This document shows positions 23,533-33,858 of a stretch of 64,000 nt of DNA, in pieces; positions within the stretch are counted from its first letter, which is position 1, and every line of letters starts with the position of its first letter. Origin of the DNA: Prionace glauca (taxonomy: Eukaryota > Chordata > Chondrichthyes > Carcharhiniformes > Carcharhinidae); assembly GCA_037974335.1 (NCBI GenBank), contig CM075729.1:125873498-125937497 (forward strand), in the 5' to 3' direction. The translations under genes were made by a program, and so were the position numbers. The notes beneath the pieces are model-generated. The model saw only the letters and a list, made by a program, of their open reading frames with translations. It searched no databases and was not told the origin of the DNA.

Positions 23533-23944
23533 GGACAGAAAATTCCAGCGATTCACCACTGAAAGGAGAGAGTCTAATGCACCTCAGTGTTAAACGACCC
23601 TGACCTGCAATGCTAGTTTTATGCCTGAGTTGGAAGTCGATGATGGATTGAGGATCAATGGTTTTATGACAAAATGAGGACAGAAACATTATTATGATTT
23701 ATTTTAAATCTTAATTGCAACATGAAAGCAATTACAATAGAAAGAAGTCAAATAATTAAAACATTTAATGTTCGATTAAATGTAGATTATATTCCTTGCC
23801 CTAAGGCAGATTTTTTTTTACACATTATTACTGATATTCTGAATTTAATGGATCGGGTAATAAATGGAAAATATTATTACCTCGAATATAAAATTTTAAA
23901 TTATATGAACACAACACCACATAGGCCATATAGTAGAATGAACC
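23533..23944. other. No gene recognised
   Basis: AT-rich. A 107-codon frame starting 23722 is lysine/isoleucine-rich and runs into the PLE remnant, so I do not treat it as a gene. Confidence 0.4.
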
Positions 23945-25020
23945 TTGTGAATAAAGAAACGTGCTGTCAAAGCTTCTCTCCTAACACTCATCAGGACAAG
24001 TGCAAAAATGCCAAATTTCAAGGGCACAGCAAGAGAAGGATATAGCTCAGTTGGCAAATTGACTCTGGTTAGTCGAGGTGTTCCCATGAAGAATGCACCA
24101 GGAAACTATTGCCCCACATGCTTCTGTCTAATTCAAGGAGGTGCAAAGATTAATGAATTTGCGAAATACACAGCGAGCATTATTTCTGCTTGAAGAGTTT
24201 AGGTTCTTGCGTATGAATATATGTCACTTCTGAAAAGCATAAGTCAGCCACATTGCAAACCTGGTAGATAATCTGAAATTGGCTTTCTCTTAGCACACTT
24301 TGCATTGTTCAAAAAGTGCATCCATTGCTAAATTACAATTAACTTCAGATGTTAAGTTATGAGCATTGCAACATGGCCTTGTTTAATACAGGTTTAATAC
24401 TATGTTTAATACTCTGCCTATAGTAAACAGTCTAAGGGACATGTTTTAATATTCATCCACCAGCCATTGTGCTGTGCAACCTACCCATATAGCATCATTG
24501 AAATTCATATGCGATATTGCACACTTGTAGACAGAACGTCATTTTGGTAGTATTCTATTAAGGGACATATCACTGGTATCCTACTGAAGTTTAGCAACTT
24601 ACTTCACCCATTGCTGAAACGTTTGAGATAACTACCCTTCCAGGTAGTTTTGGGGCACTTTTCAGGTCCGAAATTTGTGACCTTTAACCAGTTTGTGAGC
24701 TTGTGAAATACACAGTGACCAATGATCTGATCAGTGTGGCGATTGTCCGGAAGGATGGCTTTGATGTGCACTATTCCGATGAACACTTGTACGATGAACT
24801 AATGGTTTTGGCTCTGGTTGTTAGGTTACCAGTAAGGCCAACCTTATAGTGGGTGGAACTGTGGGAATCCCAACAGATATATTGACCAGTGAAGGTAGGC
24901 CTGGAGTGGACAGCGGTAGAGAACCCATTTCTCAACTAGCACGTTGTAGAAAGGAAACTCATTCAACTGTTCCACTTCAAAGGTGAGTTTCTAGAACAGA
25001 ACAGAATCCATTAAAGTGTT
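23945..25020 (-). mobile_element. Penelope-like element, C-terminal part and 3' end, broken
   Basis: The minus strand (24604-25020) keeps wording typical of PLE after the RT fingers/palm (PTFTGQY, then TTRAKTISSSYKCSSE), and 23945-24120 is the 3' end shared with three other copies, including CTGATGAGTG...GAAGC. An old copy with several breaks. PLEs are known to encode RT plus a GIY-YIG nuclease. Confidence 0.75.
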
Positions 25021-25052
25021 GGAGGAAATCTTGATTGGATTGAAAATACTGA

Positions 25053-25622
25053 TTGGATGAATGTGTGCAATTTTGGTCCCCTTATTTGCAAAAGGGTATA
25101 TTGGTCTTGGAGGGAGTGCAGAGAAGGTTCACCAGGTTGATACCGGAGATGAGGGGGTTAGCTTATGAGGAGAGATTGAATAGGTTGGGCCTGTACTCAT
25201 TGGAGTTTAGAAGGCTGAGGGGGGATCTTACAGAGACATATAAGATAATGAAGGGGCTAGATAGGGTAGAGGTAGAGAGATTCTTTCCACTTAGAAAGGA
25301 AACCAGACCTAAAGGGCACAGCCTCAAAATAAGGAGGGGGGGTGGGGGGCAGTTTAGAACAGAGTTGAGGAGGAACTTCTTCTCTCAGAGGGTGGTGAAT
25401 CTCTGGAATTCTCTGCTCATTAAAGTGGTGGAGGCTACCTCATTGAGTATATTTAAGTCACCAGTAGATAGATTTCTGATCGATAAGGGAATTAAGAGTT
25501 ATGGGGAGCAGGCGGGTAAGTGGAACTGATCCACTTCAGATCAGCCATGATCTTATTGAATGGTGGGACAGGCTCGGGAGGCTAGATGGCCTCCTCCTGC
25601 TCCTATTTCTTATGTTCTTATG
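25053..25622 (+). mobile_element. CR1-A type LINE, 5'-truncated
   Basis: A nearly open frame from CVQFWSPYLQKGILV through MRGLAYEERLNRLGLYSLEF to the end NSLLIKVVEATSLSIF, then 3' UTR and TTCTTATG tail. Confidence 0.93.
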
Positions 25623-25984
25623 TAAATCCTTACATGCAACCTGCAGGTTCAAATACAGCAAACTTATCATCCACATATGGATAATATGTGAGAAGTGGAA
25701 GGTTAGGGTTCATTCCATCAAAAACTAATTCACTGTAGAAGCCTATGAACAGCTGAACCTAGAAGAGTTGCCTTGGTAACATCTATTTGGGAAAAATGGA
25801 ATCATACATGATCAATTTCTCATTCAACAGTAAAAGCCGGTCCTCCAATGTGATGCTCAAGGAAACCATATTTGGGGATTTCTGCTAGGGTTTACCACAG
25901 GCCGACATTCTCTGGGGAATACAAGCATAGGAATTGTTACAGCTCAAAATATTTTAAGATTAATCCTATCGGCACACTTCTAGA
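25623..25984. other. No gene or element recognised
   Basis: Non-repeat sequence before the + strand PLE remnant. Part may be unrecognised PLE. Confidence 0.35.
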
Positions 25985-26274
25985 TAGGGCCCGAGCAATT
26001 TGCCTGACACTGAAATAGGGCATATCAAAGCTACCCTGAGGGATAACAGTTATCCTGAACACACACTGTTCGCTTGTGTGTCACGCAAACCCAGAGGAAT
26101 GGACCAAAGGCTGCCACTTTCAGACAAGTTCCTAGTCTACCTCAAGTTTGAGCAACAGGTGAAGATAGACACTTCATACTGCTACCATGTAGTGGTGGCA
26201 AGTGTTATATTTTCCACTAAAGCGGTGTTGCAGTCAAGCCAAATGGATGCTCTGTTTGCCACACAACTGAGTAA

Positions 26275-26604
26275 TCATAGAATCCCTACAGAAGGAGGTC
26301 GTTCGGCCCATCAAGTCTGCACCTATAATAATCACAGCCCTATCCCCACAAACCAACATATTTACTTACCCCGCTAATTCCACTAACATACACATCCTGG
26401 GACACTAAGGGGCAATTTAGCATGGCCAATTGACGTAACACGCACAATTTTAGACTCTGGGGGGATACTGGAGAACCTGGAGGAAACCCACCAGACACAG
26501 GGAGAATGTGCAAACTCTGCACAGACAGTGACCCATGGCGGGAATTGAACCCAGGTCCCTGGAGCTATGGGGCAGTAGTGCTAATCACTGTGCCACCATG
26601 GCGG
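26275..26604 (-). mobile_element. V-SINE type 1, full length, inside PLE
   Basis: A box (CCACTGTGCCACC complement side) at 26590, B box region near 26540, V core about 26450-26525, CATAGAATCCCTACAG end at 26275. Confidence 0.92.
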
Positions 26605-26860
26605 TATATGAATTTCATTGATGGTCCACTGCCAGACACATAAGCCCAACAACTGGTGGATTGTATCAAATGGCACATCCTTTCACCTGTTTGCAATAGG
26701 CTGATTGCTGACCCTACACACCCAGCACAGTTACTTTGTGCTTAATGTTTGCTGACCAATGCATTTGCCGACCAATTCCAATTCTGTTAAGAATTACACT
26801 ATCAACACATTTAAAGTTATCCATCAGGCTCTCAGCGTGGCTCGCTTACACTTGTTAGAA

Positions 26861-27181
26861 TCGGAGAGTCTAGAATGCAGACAAAGGCCATTCAGCCCAT
26901 CGAGCCTGCACCAACAATGATCCTCCTCAAGCCCTATCCTTCTAACCCTATATATTTACCCTGCTAATCCCCCTGACACTAATGGACAATTTATCATGGC
27001 CAATCCGCCTAACATGCACATCTTAGCACTGTGGGAGGAAACCGGAGCGCCCGGAGGAAACCCACACAGACACGGGGAGAACGTGCAAACTTCACACAGA
27101 CAGTGAACCAAGTTGGGATTTGAACTGCAGTCCCTGGTGCTGTGAGACAGCAGTGCTAACCACTGTGCTACTGTACCGCTC
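26861..27181 (-). mobile_element. V-SINE type 1, full length, inside PLE
   Basis: Well-kept V core (about 27030-27110) and tRNA-like head up to 27181. The 3' end is worn (TCTAGAATGCAGACAAAGGC). Confidence 0.9.
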
Positions 27182-27672
27182 GTAAGCTACACATATGAGC
27201 AAGGATTTGTATATTCTGGGAGAAATATCATGTCCAGACATTGCATATTTTTTGAATTAGAGAGAAGCACATGGGATAATAATTTCTTGCTGCACTCTCC
27301 ATGGCAACACCTCGACTAATCAAAGTTAACTCAGCAGCCGATCATCACTTCTTTTTCATGCAGTGTAAATTGTCTCCTTTGAAATTAGACACTCTTGCAT
27401 CTGTCCTTATCAGTACAAGAAGAACAGTTTCATTAATATGCCTTTTTTTTGCAGCAACATTTAAATTCTGTATTATCAAATGGCCATGCTGAGTTGTAGA
27501 AGGAAAATTGAGAATGCCTAATTTTGAATATAACTTTTATGGATGTCAGGTGAAGGCTGTTTTATATATTTCTCTGCACCAAAGTAACTTTAAGGACTCT
27601 TTGAGAAAGATTTTCTACTTAACATACAGGCTTTCAACTGGGGCATAAAAAGTGACCATCTAAAATAGACCC

Positions 27673-28082
27673 TACATGGTGCACAGTGGTTGACACTGCT
27701 GCCTCATAGTGCCAGGCACCCGGGTTCAATTGTCAGAGTGGGTCAATGTTTACGCAAAGCCTGCATGTTCTCTTCATTTCTGCTCAGGTTTCCTCCCACA
27801 GTCCAAAAGTAATGCTGGTTAGGTGCCATGCTAATTTCACCCTCAGTGTACCCAAACAGGCCAAACACAAAGCCAAGTCCCCACTCAACTGATGAAGGCA
27901 CAGTGCTCCGAAAGCTTGTGATGTCAAATAAACCTGTTGGACTTTAACCTGGTGTTGCAAGACTTCTTATTGTGTCCATCTAAACAGGTGCCAGAGTGTG
28001 GTGGCTAAGGGATTTTCACAGTTACTTCATTGCAGCGTTAGTGTGAGCCTACTTATGACAATAATAAATAAACTTTAAACTT
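27673..28082 (+). mobile_element. V-SINE type 2 interrupted by a P element
   Basis: Head and core 27673-27860, end 27982-28082 (GTGAGCCTACTTATGACAAT, AATAAATAAAC). The insert at 27861-27981 is flanked by AAACAGG on both sides. Confidence 0.9.
27861..27981 (+). repeat. P-family single-arm insertion with 7-bp duplication
   Basis: 121 bases with CTGATGA, hairpin, GAAA (27887-27912), then CAAATAAACCTGTTGGAC and GACTTCTTATTGTG. AAACAGG occurs at 27854-27860 and 27982-27988, so one arm alone moved as a unit. Confidence 0.88.
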
Positions 28083-28517
28083 TACAGTTTCCATTCAAAT
28101 CTGCCATCAAATCGTCATAAATCATCCCGGTGACTCTAAACTATCCCTAACTAAAGGGAGCTCCAAAATTTGTGCTGGATATTTGTTCGAATTTGCAATA
28201 AGTGGAATGATTCTTGATAGAATTTGTAAGAATTGGTCTGATCCTGAGGAATGCAGAGCATGTAGAGAGGAACTGATGAACTGCATGTCGCAGATCTTTT
28301 AATGGTAGAAATAGATAGATAAGGTGGTTATTAAGATATCCCAGGGTTTTTTATCTGAGGTTTTGAGCACAAAAGCCGGGAGACTATATTAGACCACAGG
28401 AAACACAGGAAATGCCGTGCTGTAGCTGTAACGTCACAGAAACTGTAACCAAGATATCCAGGTTGAGGTCCCAGTGAGCATGATTTGACATGTCACAATG
28501 TTTCCTGAATTGCAGGG
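28083..28517. other. No gene or element recognised
   Basis: Short frames only. Confidence 0.4.
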
Positions 28518-29404
28518 TAGAAGCAGAGATTATATCCACCCAGAAAGGAAACAAGAACTAGAGGGCACAGCCTCAAAATAAGGGTGAGTCAATTTAGAAC
28601 AGAGTTGAGGAGGTACTTCTTCTCCCAGAGGGTAGTGAATCTCTGGAATTCTCTGCCCATTGAAGCAGTGGAGGCTACTTCGTTAAATGTGTTTAAGTCA
28701 CAGGTAGATAGATTTCTGATCAATAAGGGAATTAAGGGTTACTGTGTGCAGTTTTGGGCGCCGCACCTGCGCAAGGATATTTTGGCCCTGGAGGGAGTGC
28801 AGAGGAGGTTTACTCAGCTGATACCGGAGTTGAGGGGATTGAGCTATGAGGAGAGGCTGAATAAACTAGGCTTGTACTCATTGGAGTTTAGAAGAATGAG
28901 GGGAGATCTCATTGAGACGTATAAGATGATGAATGGGATGGATAGGATAGAGGTGGAGAGACTCTTCCCGCTCAAAAAAGACAGTAGGACTAGGGGGCAC
29001 AGCCTCAAGATAAAGGGGGGGCGGTTTAGAACAGAGTTGAGGAGGAACTTCTTCACTCAAAGGGTGGTGAATCTCTGGAATTCTCTGCCCGTTGAAGTGG
29101 TGGAGGCTGCCTCGCTAAATATTTTTAAGAAACGGGTTGATGGGTTTTTGATAAGAGAAGGGATTAAGGGTTATGGGGAGAGGGCAGAAAGGTGGAGCTG
29201 AGTCACGACAGATCAGCCATGATCTTATTGAATGGCGGGGCAGGCTCGAAGGGCCAGATGGCCTACTCCTGCTCCTATTTCTTATGTTCTTATGTTCTTA
29301 TGTAAGTGGAACTGAACCACTATCAGTTCAGCTATGATCTTATTGAATGGTGGGGCAGACTCGAGGGGCTAGATGGCCTACTCCTGCTCCTATTTCTTAT
29401 GTTA
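28518..29404 (+). mobile_element. CR1-A type LINE interrupted by a younger CR1-A
   Basis: 28518-28740 (RT C-terminal end) and 29302-29404 (3' UTR and tail) are one copy. The inner copy occupies 28741-29301. About 15 bases of the outer copy are missing at the junction. Confidence 0.85.
28741..29301 (+). mobile_element. CR1-A LINE nested in a CR1-A copy
   Basis: Open from CVQFWAPHLRKDILALEG to IREGIKGYGERA, 3' UTR and TTCTTATG tail. The outer frame happens to run into it, giving a fused 205-codon frame (28584-29201). Confidence 0.93.
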
Positions 29405-29659
29405 CACTAACAACTAATTTAAGATGATCAGTCAGCCTCTGTGACTCTCTTTTGCTGGTACCTTCATATATCCATGTGCAGTGTCCTTTCCTCCACATGT
29501 TGGTGCAATTTGAATTCAATAAAATCTGCAATTTAAAGCTAGCCTCAGTAACTCTGAAAATGAAGCTCTCACTGATGACTGTTAGAAACCCATCTTGCTC
29601 ACTATTGCAGTTTCGGGAACTGAATCTTTAGTCGCTCTGGTCAGGACTTAACTCCGTGG
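29405..29659. other. No gene or element recognised
   Basis: Short stretch between LINE tails, no coding signal. Confidence 0.35.
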
Positions 29660-29755
29660 TTTAGGTTAGTGGGTCATTGTTTTGTAACTGGTCGGCGCAA
29701 CATCATGGGCCGAAGGGCCTGTTCTGCGCTGTAATGTTCTATGTTCTATGTATCT
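29660..29755 (+). mobile_element. CR1-G LINE 3' tip
   Basis: ATGGGCCGAAGGGCCTGTTC followed by ATGTTCT repeats. A D1-like scrap (AATGTGGTTGACTCTGAAAC) follows at 29759-29790. Confidence 0.8.
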
Positions 29756-29984
29756 AAGCAATGTGGTTGACTCTGAAACAGCTGCAAAGTCCAGTTATAC
29801 ATGACCATAACAATGTGTCCATGAACCATGAAAGTCCTTTGCTTGAAAGCATGGTAATACAGAGCCAAAGTAACATGTTCAGTTCTGCTCATCACATTAC
29901 AGGACGCACATGATTATACTGAGTACAAATATGGTTTAGGAGGATGTAGACATAAATGTTGTTGATACGGAAACACTGAGTAAG

Positions 29985-30291
29985 CTTAAGTTAATTTGTG
30001 AGTGGCACAAGTAGGCTTATATTAATACTGCAATGAAGTTACTGTGAAAATCCCCTAATCACCACACTCAATTGCCTCTTTGGATACACTGAGGGAGAAT
30101 TTGGCATGGCCAATGTAACTAAGTAGCACGCCTTTCAGACTGTGGGAGGCAACCAGAGCACCTGGAGGAAAACCCACACAGACACGGGGAGGACATGCAG
30201 ACTCCACACAGACATTGACCCAAGCCAGGAATTGAACCTGGTCCTTGGCTCTCTGAGGCAGCAGTGCTAACCACTGTGCTGCCCTGTTGCT
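29985..30291 (-). mobile_element. V-SINE type 2, full length
   Basis: Type 2 end at 29985 (complement of CTTGTGCCACTC), V core about 30140-30220, B box near 30232, A box near 30275. Confidence 0.92.
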
Positions 30292-30329
30292 CTGTAACTT
30301 GGCGTTGTTCTCTTTGAGAAAGAAGAGGG

Positions 30330-30500
30330 TCCATAACTATGAGCAACACAGATTGAGTGAACAGGGAGGCCTTAAATCTCTTATTGGATAGAATAGTACC
30401 CAGAGGCATAGATTTAAGGCAAGTGAGAGAAGGGTCAGCAGGGAGTTGAGGATAAATGCTTTCACCCAGAATGTGCTTGGTATTGGAACTGACAGAAGAC
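30330..30500 (+). mobile_element. Old CR1-like LINE fragment
   Basis: Worn RT C-terminus wording (ATAGATTTAAGGCAAGTGAG, GCTTTCACCCAGA). No tail. Confidence 0.5.
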
Positions 30501-31079
30501 AAGTTTGGCATTGGCAGAATATCTCATTATATTAAAAAGAACAGATACATACCTGAAGTTCCATAACATACAGAGACATAGAATAAGAGCTGCAAAAGGA
30601 GCTAAGGCTATATTGTTCCTTTACAAGAGGCACAGATACAACGGGTTGTATGTAAGCTTTAGATTTTCTCAGTTTTATTAATTTGTATGTGTGCCAGCTT
30701 GATTTCATTGATTGCAACCTTAGTCACAGCAGTATGAATTTTAACATTGCTTCTTGCTGCCCTGGCCTTGGGCAGGGTGAGGAGGTGTGTGGTGCAGAAT
30801 CGTCTATGAGGTACTGCTAACTCTGAACATAGTGGTTATTGTATCTATGGCAACATCTCTGGAGATGTAGCTGTGACTGGCACGAAGTTCTAACTGCCCA
30901 GTACTGTTTTCCGTTAAGTTATGATGCAATCTTCTTCCGGTCAAGACAACATGTTTACACAATTATATTCAAACACCAATTCTGGAATAGGCAGCTGAAG
31001 GTTGGAAACAGCATTCCAGATATCTCAAAGACTTTGATCCCTTTCTTTGAGAGAGGATAGAAACGTATTGTCACTTGGC
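30501..31079. other. No gene or element recognised
   Basis: Short frames only. Confidence 0.4.
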
Positions 31080-31325
31080 ATAAGGATGACGTTAAGCTCA
31101 TGACTTGAGCATTGCTGAAAAAAAGTGACATGCTGTTTAAGTTTCATATTGCACTCATCAGGTCAGACACAAGAATAACAATCTGAAAAGGGAACAATTT
31201 AACATACATGACATGATGATTGGCTGGCAATTAGATTCTGATTGGTTGAGGCGTTGCTATTTGTGTGTTGTCTTTAAGAATTGCTATTCTTGTGAATCTT
31301 TCCTGATCAGTCCAAGACAAAACGC
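31080..31325 (-). mobile_element. Penelope-like element 3' end fragment
   Basis: The minus strand reads CTGATGA, nine bases, GAAAC (complement of 31153-31172), then ACAGCATGTCAC. Flanking wording (TGATTGGTTGAGGCGTTGCT, 31230-31260) matches the other PLE 3' ends. Old. Confidence 0.62.
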
Positions 31326-32027
31326 TTTGATGGCATGTTTCTTTTTGAACAATATGTAGGAACATATAACTCCAGAAACTATAAGTCACAGAAGAAAGGC
31401 ATTTGGCCCAAATTGGCTATGTAGGATGAAGAGAGCTAAACTACTTCATCTGTCTTTGCAGCTCTTTGCTCGGAGTCCTGTAGACTCTGGTGTTTTGGGT
31501 GCACATCCATTTTTGTCATTCATTGTGAAGAGGGTTGTTGAAATTACAATCCTTTCAGACGGTGAATTGCAAACATCCAGGACCACCTGGGTGAAAATCT
31601 GTTCAAACTCCCAACTAACCAAATTGTATTAGATCTGTGCAACCAGATAGAAATCTGTAAGAAGTCAACCATGTCCTTCCCTATCTCGTTCCCTCAAAAC
31701 CAATTCACACTACTTTTAAATATTCCCTCAGCCTCCACTGCTCCAATAAGCACCCCCAACTATTGGATCTCTTCTCATCACTGGAGTTCTCCATTCCATT
31801 CTGGAGACATTCAAGTGGATCTCCTTTGTACCCCTTCTAGTGTGATCACAGACTTCCTGTTACAATGTGCCCAGAGCCCTGCGCATCACTTTATATATAT
31901 ACCTGCAAGTACTGTGTTTTAAATATGGTGAGAGCTTCCTCTGACACCACCCTCTTAGGTAGAGAGTTTCAGACGCCTGTCCATGGTTTAATTGCTCCCT
32001 TAGTTTCCTGTTACTGAATCAGTTTTA
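31326..32027. other. Mostly unassigned; weak CR1-like traces
   Basis: GGCATTTGGCCCAAATTGG (31396) and TTAGGTAGAGAGTTTCAG (31954) hint at a very old minus-strand CR1. No gene. Confidence 0.3.
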
Positions 32028-32298
32028 ACATAGAACATAGAACATTACAGCGCAGAACAGGCCCTTCGGCCCACGATGTTGCGCCGACCAGTTAAAAAAA
32101 CAATGAACTTCTAACCTAAACCAATCCCTTTTCGTCCATAAACCTATCCACAGATCTCTTAAACGCCCCCAAACTAGGCGCATTTACAACTGCAGCAGGC
32201 AGGGCATTCCAATCCCTCACCACCCTCTGGGTAAAGAACTTACCCCTGACATCCGTCCTATAACTACCCCCCCTTAATTTAAAGCCATGCCCCCTCTG
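32028..32298 (-). mobile_element. CR1-G LINE, strongly 5'-truncated
   Basis: Tail complement of ATGTTCTATGTT, GGGCCGAAGGGCCTG, then codons GKFFTQRVVRDWNALPAAVV on the minus strand. Confidence 0.9.
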
Positions 32299-32493
32299 GA
32301 TCCCAATTACCCATGGCTCATGCATTACTGACCAATCCTAATGTGGGACTGTATCAAAAACTTTGCCAAAACTCTGTGTAAGCTACATCAGCTTTGCACT
32401 ACCTCCTTGTTATTCCCCTCCCTCAAAATAGCCAATCAAGTTAGTCAGTCACAACCTTCCCTTATGGTGAGCGGGTGCTTGTGGGGAGGAAAA

Positions 32494-32842
32494 AGGATGG
32501 CATGGTGGCACAGTGGTTGGCACTGCTGCCTTACAATGCCAGGGGCCCAGATTCAATTCCAGCCTTGAGTGACTGTGTGGATTTTGCATGTTCTCCCCAT
32601 GTCTGCGTGGGTTTCCTCCAGTTGCTCCAGTTCATCCCACAATCCAAAGAGGTACTGGTTAGGTGGACTGGCCATGCCAAATTACCCCTTATTATCCCAA
32701 GATGTATAGGTTAGGGGGATTAGCAGGGTAAATATATGGGGTTACGCGGATAGGGCCTGGGAGAGTTGTTCTGTTAGATAGTTGGTGAAGACCCGTTGGG
32801 CTGAATGGCCTCCTTCTGCACTTTTAGGGATTGTATGATACC
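32494..32842 (+). mobile_element. V-SINE type 1, full length, inside old CR1
   Basis: A box TGGCACAGTGG, V core about 32575-32650, end TTAGGGATTGTATGATA. Confidence 0.92.
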
Positions 32843-32995
32843 CATTGTGCCTATCCTATGTCTGCCTTTCTAAATGGTGATTTATTCTGCCCCTTCTTCC
32901 AATAACCTGCCTGCCACCAAATTTAGACTGACATAATTACTATGCTACCTCCTTTTGTCCCTTTTTTAAGCAATAGTTGGATATTCAGAGTCCTC

Positions 32996-33140
32996 CAGTC
33001 CTAGAGAACATCCCCTGTTGCCAGAGAGGATGGGAAAATTGTACTCAGAGCTTCCACCGCTTCCTCCCAGTCCTAGAGAACATCCCTGTTGCCAGAGAGG
33101 ATGGGAAAATTGTACTCAGAGCTTCCACCACTTCCTCCCA
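32996..33140. repeat. Tandem duplication, unit about 72 bp
   Basis: AGTCCTAGAGAACATCCC recurs at a 72-base offset, and the two units are nearly identical (CCCTG against CCTG, CGCTTC against CACTTC). It lies in old LINE sequence, so the duplication is younger than the LINE. Confidence 0.9.
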
Positions 33141-33342
33141 ATCTCCAGCAATTGGGGATAGATTCCCTCCAGTTCTGGCGATGTCTGCTCCTTCACAAAG
33201 TGCCAAGTACCTGAAGACTTCCTCAGCCACTCTCCCTCTGCCCCATCACCATCCTTACGCCACCTCCAATATCCCATATTCCTGTCTCTTGACCAAAATG
33301 TTGGCAATCGTCCCCTCTTTGTTGAAGACAGACTTCTGCTCT

Positions 33343-33531
33343 TAGGCTAATTGGTGTAACAAGTTGTCCCTAAGTTAGTCTCCCCTCAATCTGGTTTCCA
33401 ATGTGGAGTGCCATAAGCGTAGACAAGGGTCATGGGTGGAAGGGGGGGACTCACAATGTTGAAATGGTGGCACGGGCTCGTTGGGCCGAAGGGCCTGTTT
33501 CCTGTGCTATGTTGTTCTTTGTTCTTTGTAG
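33343..33531 (+). mobile_element. CR1-F LINE 3' end
   Basis: Starts right after the V-core position (AGGCTAATTGGTGTAACAAG) and ends GGGCCGAAGGGCCTG plus TTGTTCTTTG repeats. It lies 270 bases upstream of the receptor start codon. Confidence 0.85.
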
Positions 33532-33800
33532 AATACTATTAAAAGTCTCACCCACATCTTCCGTCTGTACAGATGAGTGACTTTATCGCCTTTAACTTAC
33601 TTGTGGGGTCTCTTGTTGCCACCTGTTCTTTACCATTCAGTGCAACATAGAGAGAGGCTTTGTGGTTGAATCACACGAGGCTAGCCTCTAGTGCAAAGTA
33701 ACGCCTTTAGTGTTGGTTCTTGATTCTTAGTAGCTTCTTGTGTTCCAGTAGCTTCAGCTTGCCCTGTCATCTATCTAACACATTTTTTGGAAGCAGTATC
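33532..33800 (+). promoter_or_regulatory. Presumed proximal promoter / 5' UTR of the NKp30-like gene
   Basis: About 270 bases of non-repeat sequence lie between a CR1-F tail and the start codon. No clear TATA box. A CACCTG E-box (33620-33625) and a TGTGGTTG RUNX-type site (33661-33668) are visible. Both occur in lymphoid promoters, but sites this short arise by chance. Confidence 0.3.
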
Positions 33801-33858
33801 ATGCGTGCTCTCAGTAACATGCTCGGTGTCAAATTAATGTTGATGATTATATTATGTG
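33801..33858 (+). CDS. NCR3: Exon 1: signal peptide of NKp30-like receptor
   Basis: The ATG has A at -3. Nineteen codons plus one base end at a strong donor (G|GTAAGT). The peptide begins MRALSNMLGV and runs into a hydrophobic core (LMLMIILC), as in a secretory signal. Phase 1 matches the acceptor of the V exon, and the junction codon reads GGT (Gly20). It is the only upstream ATG exon I found that fits the V exon in phase and type. It is short, so the call rests on donor quality, hydrophobicity and phase together. Confidence 0.78.

Larger units (their letters stand above)
25985..27450 (+). mobile_element. Penelope-like element, C-terminal part and 3' end, split by two SINEs, broken
   Basis: 25985-26274 keeps IGHIKATLRDNSYPEH and LKFEQQVKI wording of the PLE linker/endonuclease region. 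26605-26860 and 27182-27284 continue it, and 27285-27450 is the shared 3' end. Two minus-strand V-SINEs (26275-26604, 26861-27181) lie inside. Several breaks, clearly old. Confidence 0.72.
32320..33342 (-). mobile_element. Old CR1-H LINE RT region, interrupted
   Basis: 32320-32480 and 32843-33342 read, on the minus strand, as a degraded RT and upstream region (e.g. TTTTGATACAGTCCCACATT). A + strand V-SINE at 32494-32842 splits it, and a 72-bp segment is duplicated at 32996-33140. Confidence 0.6.
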
